Source: Saprospiraceae bacterium
GTDB lineage: Bacteria > Bacteroidota > Bacteroidia > Chitinophagales > Saprospiraceae
Direction: 5' to 3'
NCBI GenBank assembly: GCA_016715465.1
Contig: JADKAA010000024.1
Coordinates: forward strand, 1,426,001 to 1,490,000
DNA length: 64,000 bases
The notes under the pieces are model-generated. The model ran no database searches. It was not told where the DNA came from and was given only the letters and a program-made list of their open reading frames with translations. The position numbers and the translations under genes are program-made. How positions within the stretch are numbered: position 1 is the stretch's first letter; each line of letters opens with the position of its first letter. This document shows positions 57,601 through 64,000 of this stretch, in pieces.

Positions 57601-57734
57601 AATATGGGAGCACCAAAAGGAGGGTCTTCTGCCCGGGGCATATTCATCAGGGAGTTAATCCCCAGAAGAAGCATGGCTATAAATATAACCAGGGTAAACT
57701 GGTAGTTCTTTACAAAAAACTGTACAAATCGCAT
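54678..57734 (-). CDS. RND efflux transporter, inner-membrane pump
   Basis: 1018 residues, full-length AcrB/MdtC-type pump. Start MRFVQFFVKNYQFTLVIFIAMLLLG; PGTTPADMEQLVAEPIEEELYQL in the first porter domain; VDDSIVVVENIERYMRGG in TM4 holds the proton-relay Asp; second half mirrors the first (VGIIALAGIEVKNSILMVDY). Twelve helices with two large periplasmic loops. Exports drugs, dyes or solvents by proton exchange. Last gene of the tetR-tolC-MFP-RND operon, 14 bases after the adaptor. Confidence 0.96.
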   Translation of the reverse strand: MRFVQFFVKNYQFTLVIFIAMLLLGINSLMNMPRAEDPPFGAPIFSIVAVYPGTTPADMEQLVAEPIEEELYQLGDIKKITSTINDGLLVMLVEFNYEVNVETKNNDVIREINKIRGDLPEGIVTLDVKRAASSDVAILQTALVSETANFRTLKVEAERLEKEIERLKDVKWVEVQGIPEQAIKVDLDLDKLSTLQIGLNQVLGLLQANNLNIPGGDIDLGKRKYNIKTSSEFRTVEEIANMVVKSTPEGRITKLKDVANIYEADEETEHIVRQNGKRAVWVITAMKDKRNIINLKSQLDKVLVSFEKSLPADVKMEQAFDQENGVRNRLSGLGKDFAIAIFLVLLTLLPLGTRASLIVMISIPLSLSIGLFMLDTLGYTLNQLSIVGMVIALGLLVDDSIVVVENIERYMRGGISARQAAVSATNHIIVAILGCTATLLLSFLPLANLPEGSGDFIRSLPMAVMVTVFSSLIVSVTIIPFLSSIMLKAHENDSHADGNIFFRGFKKYVNSPYQQFLKWCIQHPVKTLVSAAFVFGVSLLLVPVIGFSLFPASEKPILLVEVDTEPGSTLLHTDKVVRKIERSILSKNEVTTVSSNVGKGNPRIYYNEFQKQNADNIGQMVVFLDEHATVPQIVALEDTLRRELSSYAGARIQVRRFQQGTPISAPIEMRILGPNLDTLEQLANKAETIFKSMEGTLYVKNDLRYERADLSIEIDKEKAGLYGLTGAEIAKTVRMAIAGLDLGTLRSGDGDENDIKISIQKSQDDPIENFDRINITSFSGALVPLKNVAKISLKPSAPVIRHYNKERYALVSSFVATGYNTDKLTNELLAKMETELHLPKSYRLMAAGERESREESFGGIGTIIILTIFGLLAILILEFRTFKSTLIVLSVIPMGVIGALLALYMTGETMSFVATVGIIALAGIEVKNSILMVDYTNGLREKGMPLYEAVMDGAETRFLPILLTSLTAIGGLTPLALERSPLISPLAIVLIGGLISSTLLSRLVTPVLYYLIPPRITA

Positions 57735-57748
57735 GGCACTGGTTTAGG

Positions 57749-58789
57749 TTAGGATTTAATTTTTACAGCGTCTCCATCTTCAAGGTACATGGCCCCGGTT
57801 GTTATTACCTCATCACCGGCGTTTAATCCTGAGAGTACTTCGATCTCATTGCCTTTGATGGCCCCGGTAATGATTTTTGTTTTCACAGCTTTCCCGGTTT
57901 TAAAAAGAAAAACAAATGAATTATTTCCATTTGATCTGGTCAGTGCTTCAATGGGGATGGTCATAATGCCGGTTTTTTTTTCAGGGTATAATGTTGCCTT
58001 GCCCAGCAAGCCGGCAGCCAGATTGGGCACTTTGTCAGTAAACCGCAATTTCACATCGATCTGACTGGTAGCATTTCCAGCTACCATGGCTTTTTCCGAT
58101 ACAATGGCGTGGTAGCGCTCTGTCGGGTTTGCATCAAGGGTAATGTGTGCCTTATCGCCTACTTTTATTCTTGACCAGTCGCGGTCAATCAACCCTGTAC
58201 GTACCTTCCAGTCTTTATCATGGTTGCCAAGGATCACATAAACTGGCATGCCCGGTCCGGTTACTTCGCCTTCATGAAGGATTTGTTTGATTACCCTGCC
58301 ACTTATTGGAGACCGGGCTTCACTGTATTGCCTGTTGAATTTAACGATGTCCAGCGACTTTCTGGCCATTTCCAGGGCAGTGGCAGCGTTCTGAATTTGC
58401 TCCAGCGTGGCCACACTATCGGCATAGAGATTTTTTACCCTGGCCAGGTCCCTTTCGGCTTTGGCATTGCCTTCTTCTGCCTGTCTTACCTGGGCGTCAA
58501 TCTCTGATAAATTGAGTTTGGCCAGCAGCTGCCCTTTTTTTACATAGTCTCCTTCTTCCACCAGGGTATGGGCAATTACGCCACCGGTCTTGAAAGATGG
58601 TTTTGCTTCTGCAGCATTGATTACAACAGCCAGGGTATTTATCTCGGCAATGTCATTGCCAGTGGTGGGCTTTGCCGTAAATACAAGGGTAGTCTCCAGG
58701 TCTGGCTTGGTTTTAGCTGTATTTTTGCTTCCGTCGTTACAGGATATAATAGCCAGCAGTGACAGGAAAGGATATATGATTTTTTTCAT
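57749..58789 (-). CDS. RND periplasmic adaptor subunit (MFP)
   Basis: 346 residues, lipoprotein-like start MKKIIYPFLSLLAIISCNDG. Lipoyl half-motifs GVIAHTLVEEGDYVKKGQLLAKL and RSPISGRVIKQILHEGEVTGPG flank a helical hairpin; a beta-barrel and membrane-proximal domain follow (LAAGLLGKATLYPEKKTGI ... VLSGLNAGDEVITTG). Links the pump to TolC. Third gene of the operon. Confidence 0.95.
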   Translation of the reverse strand: MKKIIYPFLSLLAIISCNDGSKNTAKTKPDLETTLVFTAKPTTGNDIAEINTLAVVINAAEAKPSFKTGGVIAHTLVEEGDYVKKGQLLAKLNLSEIDAQVRQAEEGNAKAERDLARVKNLYADSVATLEQIQNAATALEMARKSLDIVKFNRQYSEARSPISGRVIKQILHEGEVTGPGMPVYVILGNHDKDWKVRTGLIDRDWSRIKVGDKAHITLDANPTERYHAIVSEKAMVAGNATSQIDVKLRFTDKVPNLAAGLLGKATLYPEKKTGIMTIPIEALTRSNGNNSFVFLFKTGKAVKTKIITGAIKGNEIEVLSGLNAGDEVITTGAMYLEDGDAVKIKS

Positions 58790-58818
58790 TAATGGAAGGT
58801 TGTGATTCGTTGATTAAT

Positions 58819-60133
58819 TTATTCAATAGATAAGATGGCTTTGCTGTAAATGAGTTCTGCCCACTTGATCCAGGCATTTGACTTTGCCACCTGATATTGG
58901 AGTTGGGTTTGGGTAAGTAAACCCTGGGCATCCAGCAGTTCCAGGTAATTGGCACTCCCCACTTTGTATCTGGTAAACACATCTTTATAATTTCTCTCTG
59001 CAGCGCTGATTCTTGGCATGAAAGTTTTTGCCTGGGCAATTGCCGATGTAAGGTTTTGCTCAGCGATGGCAGATTGCAGGTCAATTTGCCTTTTCACTTG
59101 TTCCTGTAACCATCCTTGAGAGGTGGCCGCGGCTTTTGCCTGATCCTTGCGGTAGCTATGCCTTTTATGGTCGTAAAGATTCATTTCGAAATTTAGTGCA
59201 AGCAATGCATAAGGTTGCAGCCCAAAATTAAAGTCCTGTGATCCGGCGTTGAGGGCCGCACCAATTTTAGGCTTGTAGAAATTGTTTTCTCTTTCTATGC
59301 CTAAGCCTGTCATTTGGTTGGCAATATCCAATTGCAGGACTTCTTCCCGGAATGTGGTTCCTGTTATCGACTCTGCAGGGAGTGCTGGAAAGGGGAGGAG
59401 CTACTGAAGTTAAGTGTATCGCCCGTAAGAAAGACCATATAGGCATCTGCATTTTTTTCTGGTGCATGGTTTCAATGGCTGATGCACGGATGGTAGCGAT
59501 CTGGCTTTCTATGCGCTGAACAGCTGAAGGCAATGCGAGTCCATTGTTTAACAGACTTTGGGTAGCGCGACGTGCTTCGGCCAGGACTTTGTCGGCCTCT
59601 TCATAAATGGCCATGGCCTGATAGGCGCTTTCACCCTGAAAGTAGGTAACCATGACCTCCCGCGCCAGGTATCTTTTATAGGCTTTTATTTCCAGTAACT
59701 TCAGGTCAGACTCCAGCGATTTCATGCGCCGGTTCAATGCCAGGTCAGGATGATAAATGGCTTGTTGTACACTTAACTTTGCGTCGTAAAAATTATTGGG
59801 TAAAAAGGTGATGTTTTGATTTTCCAACAAATTGAACTGATTGCTGTTGGTGAGGTCATTTAGAGTATTATAAACTGGATTTAAGAGATCTCCGACCGGA
59901 AAATTGATGGTGCGGCCACCTGCGGCCAAAGTGTATTGGGTGTTAAAAACCACAGAAGGTCCGTACATGGCTTTGGCTTCTTTCATGGCAGCAACCGTAT
60001 TTGCGAGCTGAAAATCCTTGGCTTTAAGCTCCGCACTGACCGTCCAGGCTTTAGTTATTAGCGGCATGAGGTCCTGAGCGCTTACATGGTTTACGACAAG
60101 TATGAATAGATAGGGTATAAGGTACTTTTTCAT
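58819..60133 (-). CDS. TolC-family outer-membrane efflux protein, two frameshifts
   Basis: From the ATG at 60133: signal MKKYLIPYLFILVVNHVSAQD, then the helical TolC repeat (FQLANTVAAMKEAKAMYGPSV ...) to IETMHQKK. The frame is lost at seven A's (59452-59458) and again at four C's (59392-59395); inserting one base in each restores NADAYMVFLTGDTLNF and FPALPAESITGTTFREEVLQ, leading into DIANQMTGLGIERENNF ... SNAWIKWAELIYSKAIL. Intact length would be about 438 residues, the TolC norm. Both are homopolymer positions; the rest of the operon is intact, so sequencing error is likely. Confidence 0.9.
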
Positions 60134-60153
60134 AAATGGCAAATATTGAGCAT

Positions 60154-60786
60154 TTAAACAATGTAATTAAAGAGTGATAGCATGCTATTCTCTAATGTTT
60201 TATCAAGCAGGTCACATTCTTTGCCTTGTTCGCAATTGGCATCCACAATGGTAAGTCTTAGCGTGTTGGCAAGGCATACGAGCCCATGGACAGTACTCCA
60301 CAGTTGCAAGGCCAGGATGCGGGCATCCAGTGTGGTTAATTTGTTCTCCGAAATGGCTTCAGAACAGGTGGACACGAGGTATTCAAAGATGGCTATGCCG
60401 GGTCCCCATTCTGATTTACACCGCTCAATGTGGTTCATTGGACTAACAGCATTAAACATCAACTCGTACCAGTCCTGGTTTTCTACACCAAATCTGATAT
60501 ACGCTTTTCCAATCAGGAAAATCCGCTTTGTAGGAGATGACTCATGGTAAATATCTTCCATGGAAGTCGCCATAAGTTCAAATCCTTTCTGCATCATCTG
60601 ATACAGTATTTCGTCTTTATCCTGAAAATAGAGATAGATTGTAGCCGGACTGTATTCAATTTCAGCGGCGATTTTTCTGATCGACAATTTATTCTGGCCT
60701 TCCCGGATAATGATTTCCCTGGCTTTCATAAGAATGAGTTCCCTCAGTTCATTTTTCTCCCTTTCTTTTCTTTCTGCTAAACCCAT
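60154..60786 (-). CDS. TetR/AcrR family repressor
   Basis: 210 residues. N-terminal helix-turn-helix: ILMKAREIIIREGQNKLSIRKIAAEIEYSPATIYLYFQDKDEIL. C-terminal ligand domain with a YRFGVENQDWYELMF region as in TetR_C members of RND operons. First gene of the efflux operon, hence expected to repress its own operon until a ligand binds. A 17-bp palindrome lies in its promoter. Confidence 0.93.
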   Translation of the reverse strand: MGLAERKEREKNELRELILMKAREIIIREGQNKLSIRKIAAEIEYSPATIYLYFQDKDEILYQMMQKGFELMATSMEDIYHESSPTKRIFLIGKAYIRFGVENQDWYELMFNAVSPMNHIERCKSEWGPGIAIFEYLVSTCSEAISENKLTTLDARILALQLWSTVHGLVCLANTLRLTIVDANCEQGKECDLLDKTLENSMLSLFNYIV

Positions 60787-60804
60787 AATGTTTTATTAAT
60801 ACTG

Positions 60805-60835
60805 CAAAAATAATAAACAGTGTTTATTTTGTCAA
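60805..60835 (-). promoter_or_regulatory. tetR-efflux operon promoter with TetR-type operator
   Basis: On the minus strand TTG (complement of 60833-60835), 20 bases, then TATTTTTG (complement of 60805-60812). The perfect palindrome AATAAACAGTGTTTATT (60812-60828) fills the spacer, where a bound repressor would block polymerase. Confidence 0.75.
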
Positions 60836-60942
60836 CATCGTTAATTGTATATTTTTTATTATAATACTTAGTTGCTTGTAAATGTTATTATTATATGTAA
60901 TTCAAATAAATACAACTACAATGTAGGGTAAAACTTTGGCTC

Positions 60943-61302
60943 ATGACCGGAACATCTATGTCAAACGGGCACTATTTTAAACATGCCTTGTCTCGCATTC
61001 TTATGGTAAATCGGGTACTGTTTTATGGGATGAGAGCCATTTCTTTACCCTTGAACCTGATTATACAGTTGAGTGATATGAGAAGGGTATTGAAGGCCAT
61101 TTTGGTAAATCCAATTTTGGATAACAGATTTTTAATACACCCGGAGGTTAAGGCTTCCCTCTACCGATATGGATCACAAACCACAAGACAATTTTATTTC
61201 TTTGATGTAAACCGTAAGTTGATCAAGGCTTTCCTTGATGCAATTGAAATGGTCGGGCGGATGCCGGGATTACCAGTATCATTGGCAGTGCCTGCGGGGT
61301 GA
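60943..61302 (+). CDS. hypothetical protein
   Basis: 119 residues, basic, with a hydrophobic patch near 25-45 (VLFYGMRAISLPLNLIIQL). No known domain; the sequence has protein-like composition and ends ahead of the peroxidase gene. It may be real or a remnant. Confidence 0.4.
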   Translation: MTGTSMSNGHYFKHALSRILMVNRVLFYGMRAISLPLNLIIQLSDMRRVLKAILVNPILDNRFLIHPEVKASLYRYGSQTTRQFYFFDVNRKLIKAFLDAIEMVGRMPGLPVSLAVPAG

Positions 61303-61377
61303 TGGTGGTTTTCTTCTTCAGTGCGATTTCAAAACTTTAAGCGGACGGTTGTGTTTGTTATAAAAAATAAATTCAAA

Positions 61378-61959
61378 ATGTTTAAAAAACTGGGCAGTCT
61401 ATTATGGGCAGCCATCCTGTTTCCGGCCTGCTTTCATTCCGGATCGAAATTTCGCCCGCAAGGATTGCCTAAACACAATATGGGATTTCACACACTGACA
61501 TTTGAAACAATTGAGGGTGAGCAGCTCACCTTTGAGCAATTTAAAGGTAAAAAAGTGGTGGTAGTCAACACGGCTTCTTCCTGCGGATATACTGATCAGT
61601 ATGCAGATTTGCAGGCTTTTTATGCCAAATACGGTGAAAAGGTGATGGTAATCGGTTTTCCTTCCAACCAATTTTTGTGGCAGGAACGGGGGGGAAATGA
61701 AGAAATTGTTACATTTTGCAAACTAAACTTTGGTGTGAGTTTCCCTCTTTTTACCAAAAGTGAAGTTAAAGGAAGTCACAAAAATCCCGTTTATGAATGG
61801 TTGACCGATAAGAAAAAAAATGGTTGGAATAATCAGGAGCCATCCTGGAATTTCTGCAAATACGTAATTGACGAGGATGGGACGCTACTCGCTTTCTTTC
61901 CCAGTAAAATCCTGCCTACAGATGCTGAATTTCTGCGTGTTATGGACTTAAAACCTTAA
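61378..61959 (+). CDS. glutathione peroxidase-family protein, lipoprotein
   Basis: 193 residues from the ATG at 61378 (MFKKLGSLLWAAILFPACFHSG), a lipoprotein-type signal; a GTG at 61321 adds 19 residues without signal character. Peroxidatic Cys is in NTASSCGYTDQY, Gln in FPSNQFLWQE and Trp in SWNFCKYVIDEDG. Ser replaces Cys in the usual FPCNQF; the Cys in TFCKLNFGVSFPLF may resolve the disulfide. Reduces peroxides in the periplasm with thioredoxin-like donors. Confidence 0.88.
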   Translation: MFKKLGSLLWAAILFPACFHSGSKFRPQGLPKHNMGFHTLTFETIEGEQLTFEQFKGKKVVVVNTASSCGYTDQYADLQAFYAKYGEKVMVIGFPSNQFLWQERGGNEEIVTFCKLNFGVSFPLFTKSEVKGSHKNPVYEWLTDKKKNGWNNQEPSWNFCKYVIDEDGTLLAFFPSKILPTDAEFLRVMDLKP

Positions 61960-62079
61960 AAGTTGGTTATTGAGACCTGAATTCTCAAATGCGGTCGATG
62001 AACCTTGTCCTATGATAAAGATGAGTTTTCTCAAATCAAATTGGTAAAAATTCATTAACTTGCTGTAGAATAAATCACT

Positions 62080-64000
62080 ATGGAAGAAGGGGAAAAAATC
62101 CAGGGTAAAAAGCGATACAAGATTAAAGATCTGAAAGTATATAATTCCACAGAATACATTTCAGAAAACAAGAAGCGGTATCGTATGGTTTTTGATAAAA
62201 ACGAGTTGAGTTATGTCTACGCGGAATTGTCATTCTATAACAAATCATTTGATTTAGAAAATTGGGACGCTGAGCTTGAACTTAAGTGTTTTGAAAAAAT
62301 GGCCAAAGAGGCCAAGCCGGTTTGTGACCTGGTTTTCACTAAGAAAATAAGTAAATATGATGCCCTTGTTTATATCCGGGAAGGGTGGGGCAGCAAGAAA
62401 GAGGGGCAGTTTTGGAAAGCGGGTGTTTATTATTGGGAAGCATATTTAGATGGAGACTTTGTTGGGAATAAATTTTTTTACATCGAGGATACCGGACAGA
62501 AGAAGTTTGATGCAGCCCATTATCTAAAGGTAAAATCAGCTCGGTTATTTGAAGGACAGTATGACGACATTGACCAACAAAGCAAATTAAGTTATACTAC
62601 TTTTGATGCTGACGAGACGCGTTATGTTTTTCTGGACCTTGGTTTTGAGAATAACCTCAATCAGGTTTTATGGAATTGTGAGGTATTTGTTCGCTTTTTT
62701 AATGAAGCCGGCGACCTGAAATCCACCATATCCAAGCTAAGGCCTGTGCGGAAGAGTGAGTCCGATTTTTCCATGATTTTTGGATTTGGCTCCAACACCA
62801 AGGGCAATTGGCTACCAGGCAGGTATCGCGCCGAGATCGTCTTCATGAATAAGTTGCTTGCCATTGTGGTATTTAATGTGGACGCAGAATTTATTGAGGG
62901 ACCCACTGGTTTGATGATACCGGTTGGTGATGCTGCCAATCTGGTAAAAGTGGAGCTTGATGACGGACTCAGCTTTGATGACCACATGGCCAGTCTTGAT
63001 GCCATGATTGGATTGACAGAAATAAAGAAAAGAATCAGGGAACATGCTCAATATCTTCAATTTCTCAAATTGAGGCAATCTCATGGATTCAAAGAAAATG
63101 AGCCTTCTGCCTTGTATCTTGTATTTACTGGCAATCCGGGAACAGGAAAAACCACCATCGCCAAAATGATGGGTCAGTTGTATAAAAAAATGGGTCTTCT
63201 TTCCAAAGGACATGTCATGCAGGTTGACCGGTCTGACCTTGTTGGTGAATATATCGGCCAGACCGCGCCAAAAGTAAAGGATGCCATTGAAAAGGCCAGG
63301 GGGGGGATTCTGTTCATTGATGAAGCATACGCGTTGGCCAGATCAGCTGACGACAGCAAGGATTTTGGTCGCGAGGTTATTGAAATGCTAGTCAAGGAAA
63401 TGTCGAATGGTCCCGGTGACCTGTCTGTAATTGTGGCAGGGTATCCAAAGGAAATGAAAATTTTTATTGACTCAAATCCCGGACTCAAATCCAGGTTTAA
63501 GTATTATTTTGATTTTCCCGACTATCTGCCTCAGGAATTGATGCGCATTGCTGAATATACCTGCAGGGAAAAGGAATTGACATTGTCGGATGGCGCACGG
63601 ACCCGTTTGGAAGAAATTATCGTTGAGTCTTACAGAAACCGAAACCTCAGTTTTGGTAATGCGCGTTTTGTAAATGACCTCATTGAAAAAGCCAAAATAA
63701 ACCTTGGTTTGCGCATCATGCACAAGGTCAAGACAAAAAAAGCTGCCAGAAGTGAATTGATGACCATTACCGAGCGCGATGTAGCTTCCTTGGTTCAGGA
63801 TAAAACTGCCGTACTTCCTGCCATACCCATTGACCATGAACTGCTGCAACGCGCCATGGCAGAACTGGATAATCTGCTCGGTATGGATCAGGTGAAAAAA
63901 CAAATCAAAGAAACAGTTGAAGTTGTAAAGTATTATCGCGAAAGCGGCCGCAATGTATTGGCTTCGTTTTATCTCCACACCATTTTTGTGGGTAATCCTG
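62080..64000 (+). CDS. tandem CbxX-type AAA+ ATPase, 3'-truncated
   Basis: Open from the ATG at 62080 to the end of the window (640 codons seen). Residues about 1-300 are two related beta-rich domains in tandem (RYRMVFDKNELSYVYAELSF ... FWKAGVYYWEAYLDG and RYVFLDLGFENN ... WLPGRYRAEIVF). A CbxX/CfxQ AAA+ domain follows: Walker A FTGNPGTGKTT at about 350, Walker B GILFIDEAY at about 410-416, and sensor region SRFKYYFDFPDY. A second AAA+ domain begins near LLGMDQVKKQIKETV and reaches its own Walker A (FVGNP) at the edge. CbxX AAA+ proteins remodel protein partners (Rubisco activase, EccA of type VII secretion). The partner is not in the window. Confidence 0.88.
   Translation, partial: MEEGEKIQGKKRYKIKDLKVYNSTEYISENKKRYRMVFDKNELSYVYAELSFYNKSFDLENWDAELELKCFEKMAKEAKPVCDLVFTKKISKYDALVYIREGWGSKKEGQFWKAGVYYWEAYLDGDFVGNKFFYIEDTGQKKFDAAHYLKVKSARLFEGQYDDIDQQSKLSYTTFDADETRYVFLDLGFENNLNQVLWNCEVFVRFFNEAGDLKSTISKLRPVRKSESDFSMIFGFGSNTKGNWLPGRYRAEIVFMNKLLAIVVFNVDAEFIEGPTGLMIPVGDAANLVKVELDDGLSFDDHMASLDAMIGLTEIKKRIREHAQYLQFLKLRQSHGFKENEPSALYLVFTGNPGTGKTTIAKMMGQLYKKMGLLSKGHVMQVDRSDLVGEYIGQTAPKVKDAIEKARGGILFIDEAYALARSADDSKDFGREVIEMLVKEMSNGPGDLSVIVAGYPKEMKIFIDSNPGLKSRFKYYFDFPDYLPQELMRIAEYTCREKELTLSDGARTRLEEIIVESYRNRNLSFGNARFVNDLIEKAKINLGLRIMHKVKTKKAARSELMTITERDVASLVQDKTAVLPAIPIDHELLQRAMAELDNLLGMDQVKKQIKETVEVVKYYRESGRNVLASFYLHTIFVGNP

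Overview
The window reads as a chromosomal segment of a Bacteroidota bacterium, most likely from the Saprospiria/Chitinophagia side. Evidence is the type IX secretion C-terminal domains (types A and B), gliding-motility-type and FISUMP secreted proteins, LytS/LytTR regulators, DUF-type Bacteroidota lipoproteins, and Bacteroidota -7 promoter boxes (TAnnTTTG, mostly as TATCTTTG, TACCTTTG or TATATTTG) upstream of many genes. No tRNA, rRNA, CRISPR, insertion sequence or prophage was recognised.

Layout. 1-4.5 kb: end of an endonuclease/phosphatase-fold gene, NhaD antiporter, EtfA/EtfB. 4.6-10.7 kb: accessory secreted-protein region, with a TPR protein, a receiver-less LytTR regulator overlapping a 1210-residue secreted propeller/beta-helix protein, and a FISUMP protein broken by one in-frame TGA and flanked by two A-rich heptad arrays. 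10.8-17.5 kb: MurB, an outer-membrane protein, a dynamin-like GTPase, an atypical SDR and a large frameshifted membrane protein. 17.7-25.7 kb: Cys-rich exported protein, lipoprotein, M4 metalloprotease with T9SS tail, GT9 glycosyltransferase, PspC-like protein, DUF4159 protein, di-haem peroxidase. 25.9-34.6 kb: M32 carboxypeptidase, FtsX-type permease, VCBS protein, rplT/rpmI, RluA-type pseudouridine synthase, and RibF joined in frame to a GT2 glycosyltransferase. 34.8-46.3 kb: LytS/LytR pair, T9SS type B protein, YbaB, lipoproteins, Ppx/GppA, a metal ABC permease fused to a DtxR-type repressor with its own operator-like palindrome, RbfA, CoaX, DUF6495 protein, glutaryl-CoA dehydrogenase, GNAT. 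46.3-54.6 kb: DUF5723 protein, lipoprotein, beta-CASP RNase, trehalase, MFS transporter, lipoprotein. 54.7-60.8 kb: a complete tetR-tolC-MFP-RND efflux operon with a 17-bp palindrome inside the tetR promoter. 61-64 kb: glutathione peroxidase and a tandem CbxX-type AAA+ protein cut by the window end.

Two cross-cutting patterns stand out. First, two unrelated families of period-7 repeats sit at the 3' ends of genes. C-rich arrays (CCCTAGT-like on the + strand, so UAGGGNN in the mRNA) start at, or contain, the TAG stop codon of four minus-strand genes (murB, the peroxidase, the ABC permease, rluA). A-rich arrays (GTAAAAA-like) follow two plus-strand genes. Second, several otherwise intact genes (rplT, tolC, the DUF6495 gene, the GT2 gene, the 15.3-17.5 kb membrane protein) carry apparent one-base indels, three of them in homopolymers of six or more and one in a run of four. 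This points to residual sequencing error rather than gene decay, and it makes the reading frame of any unusual fusion here worth checking in reads.
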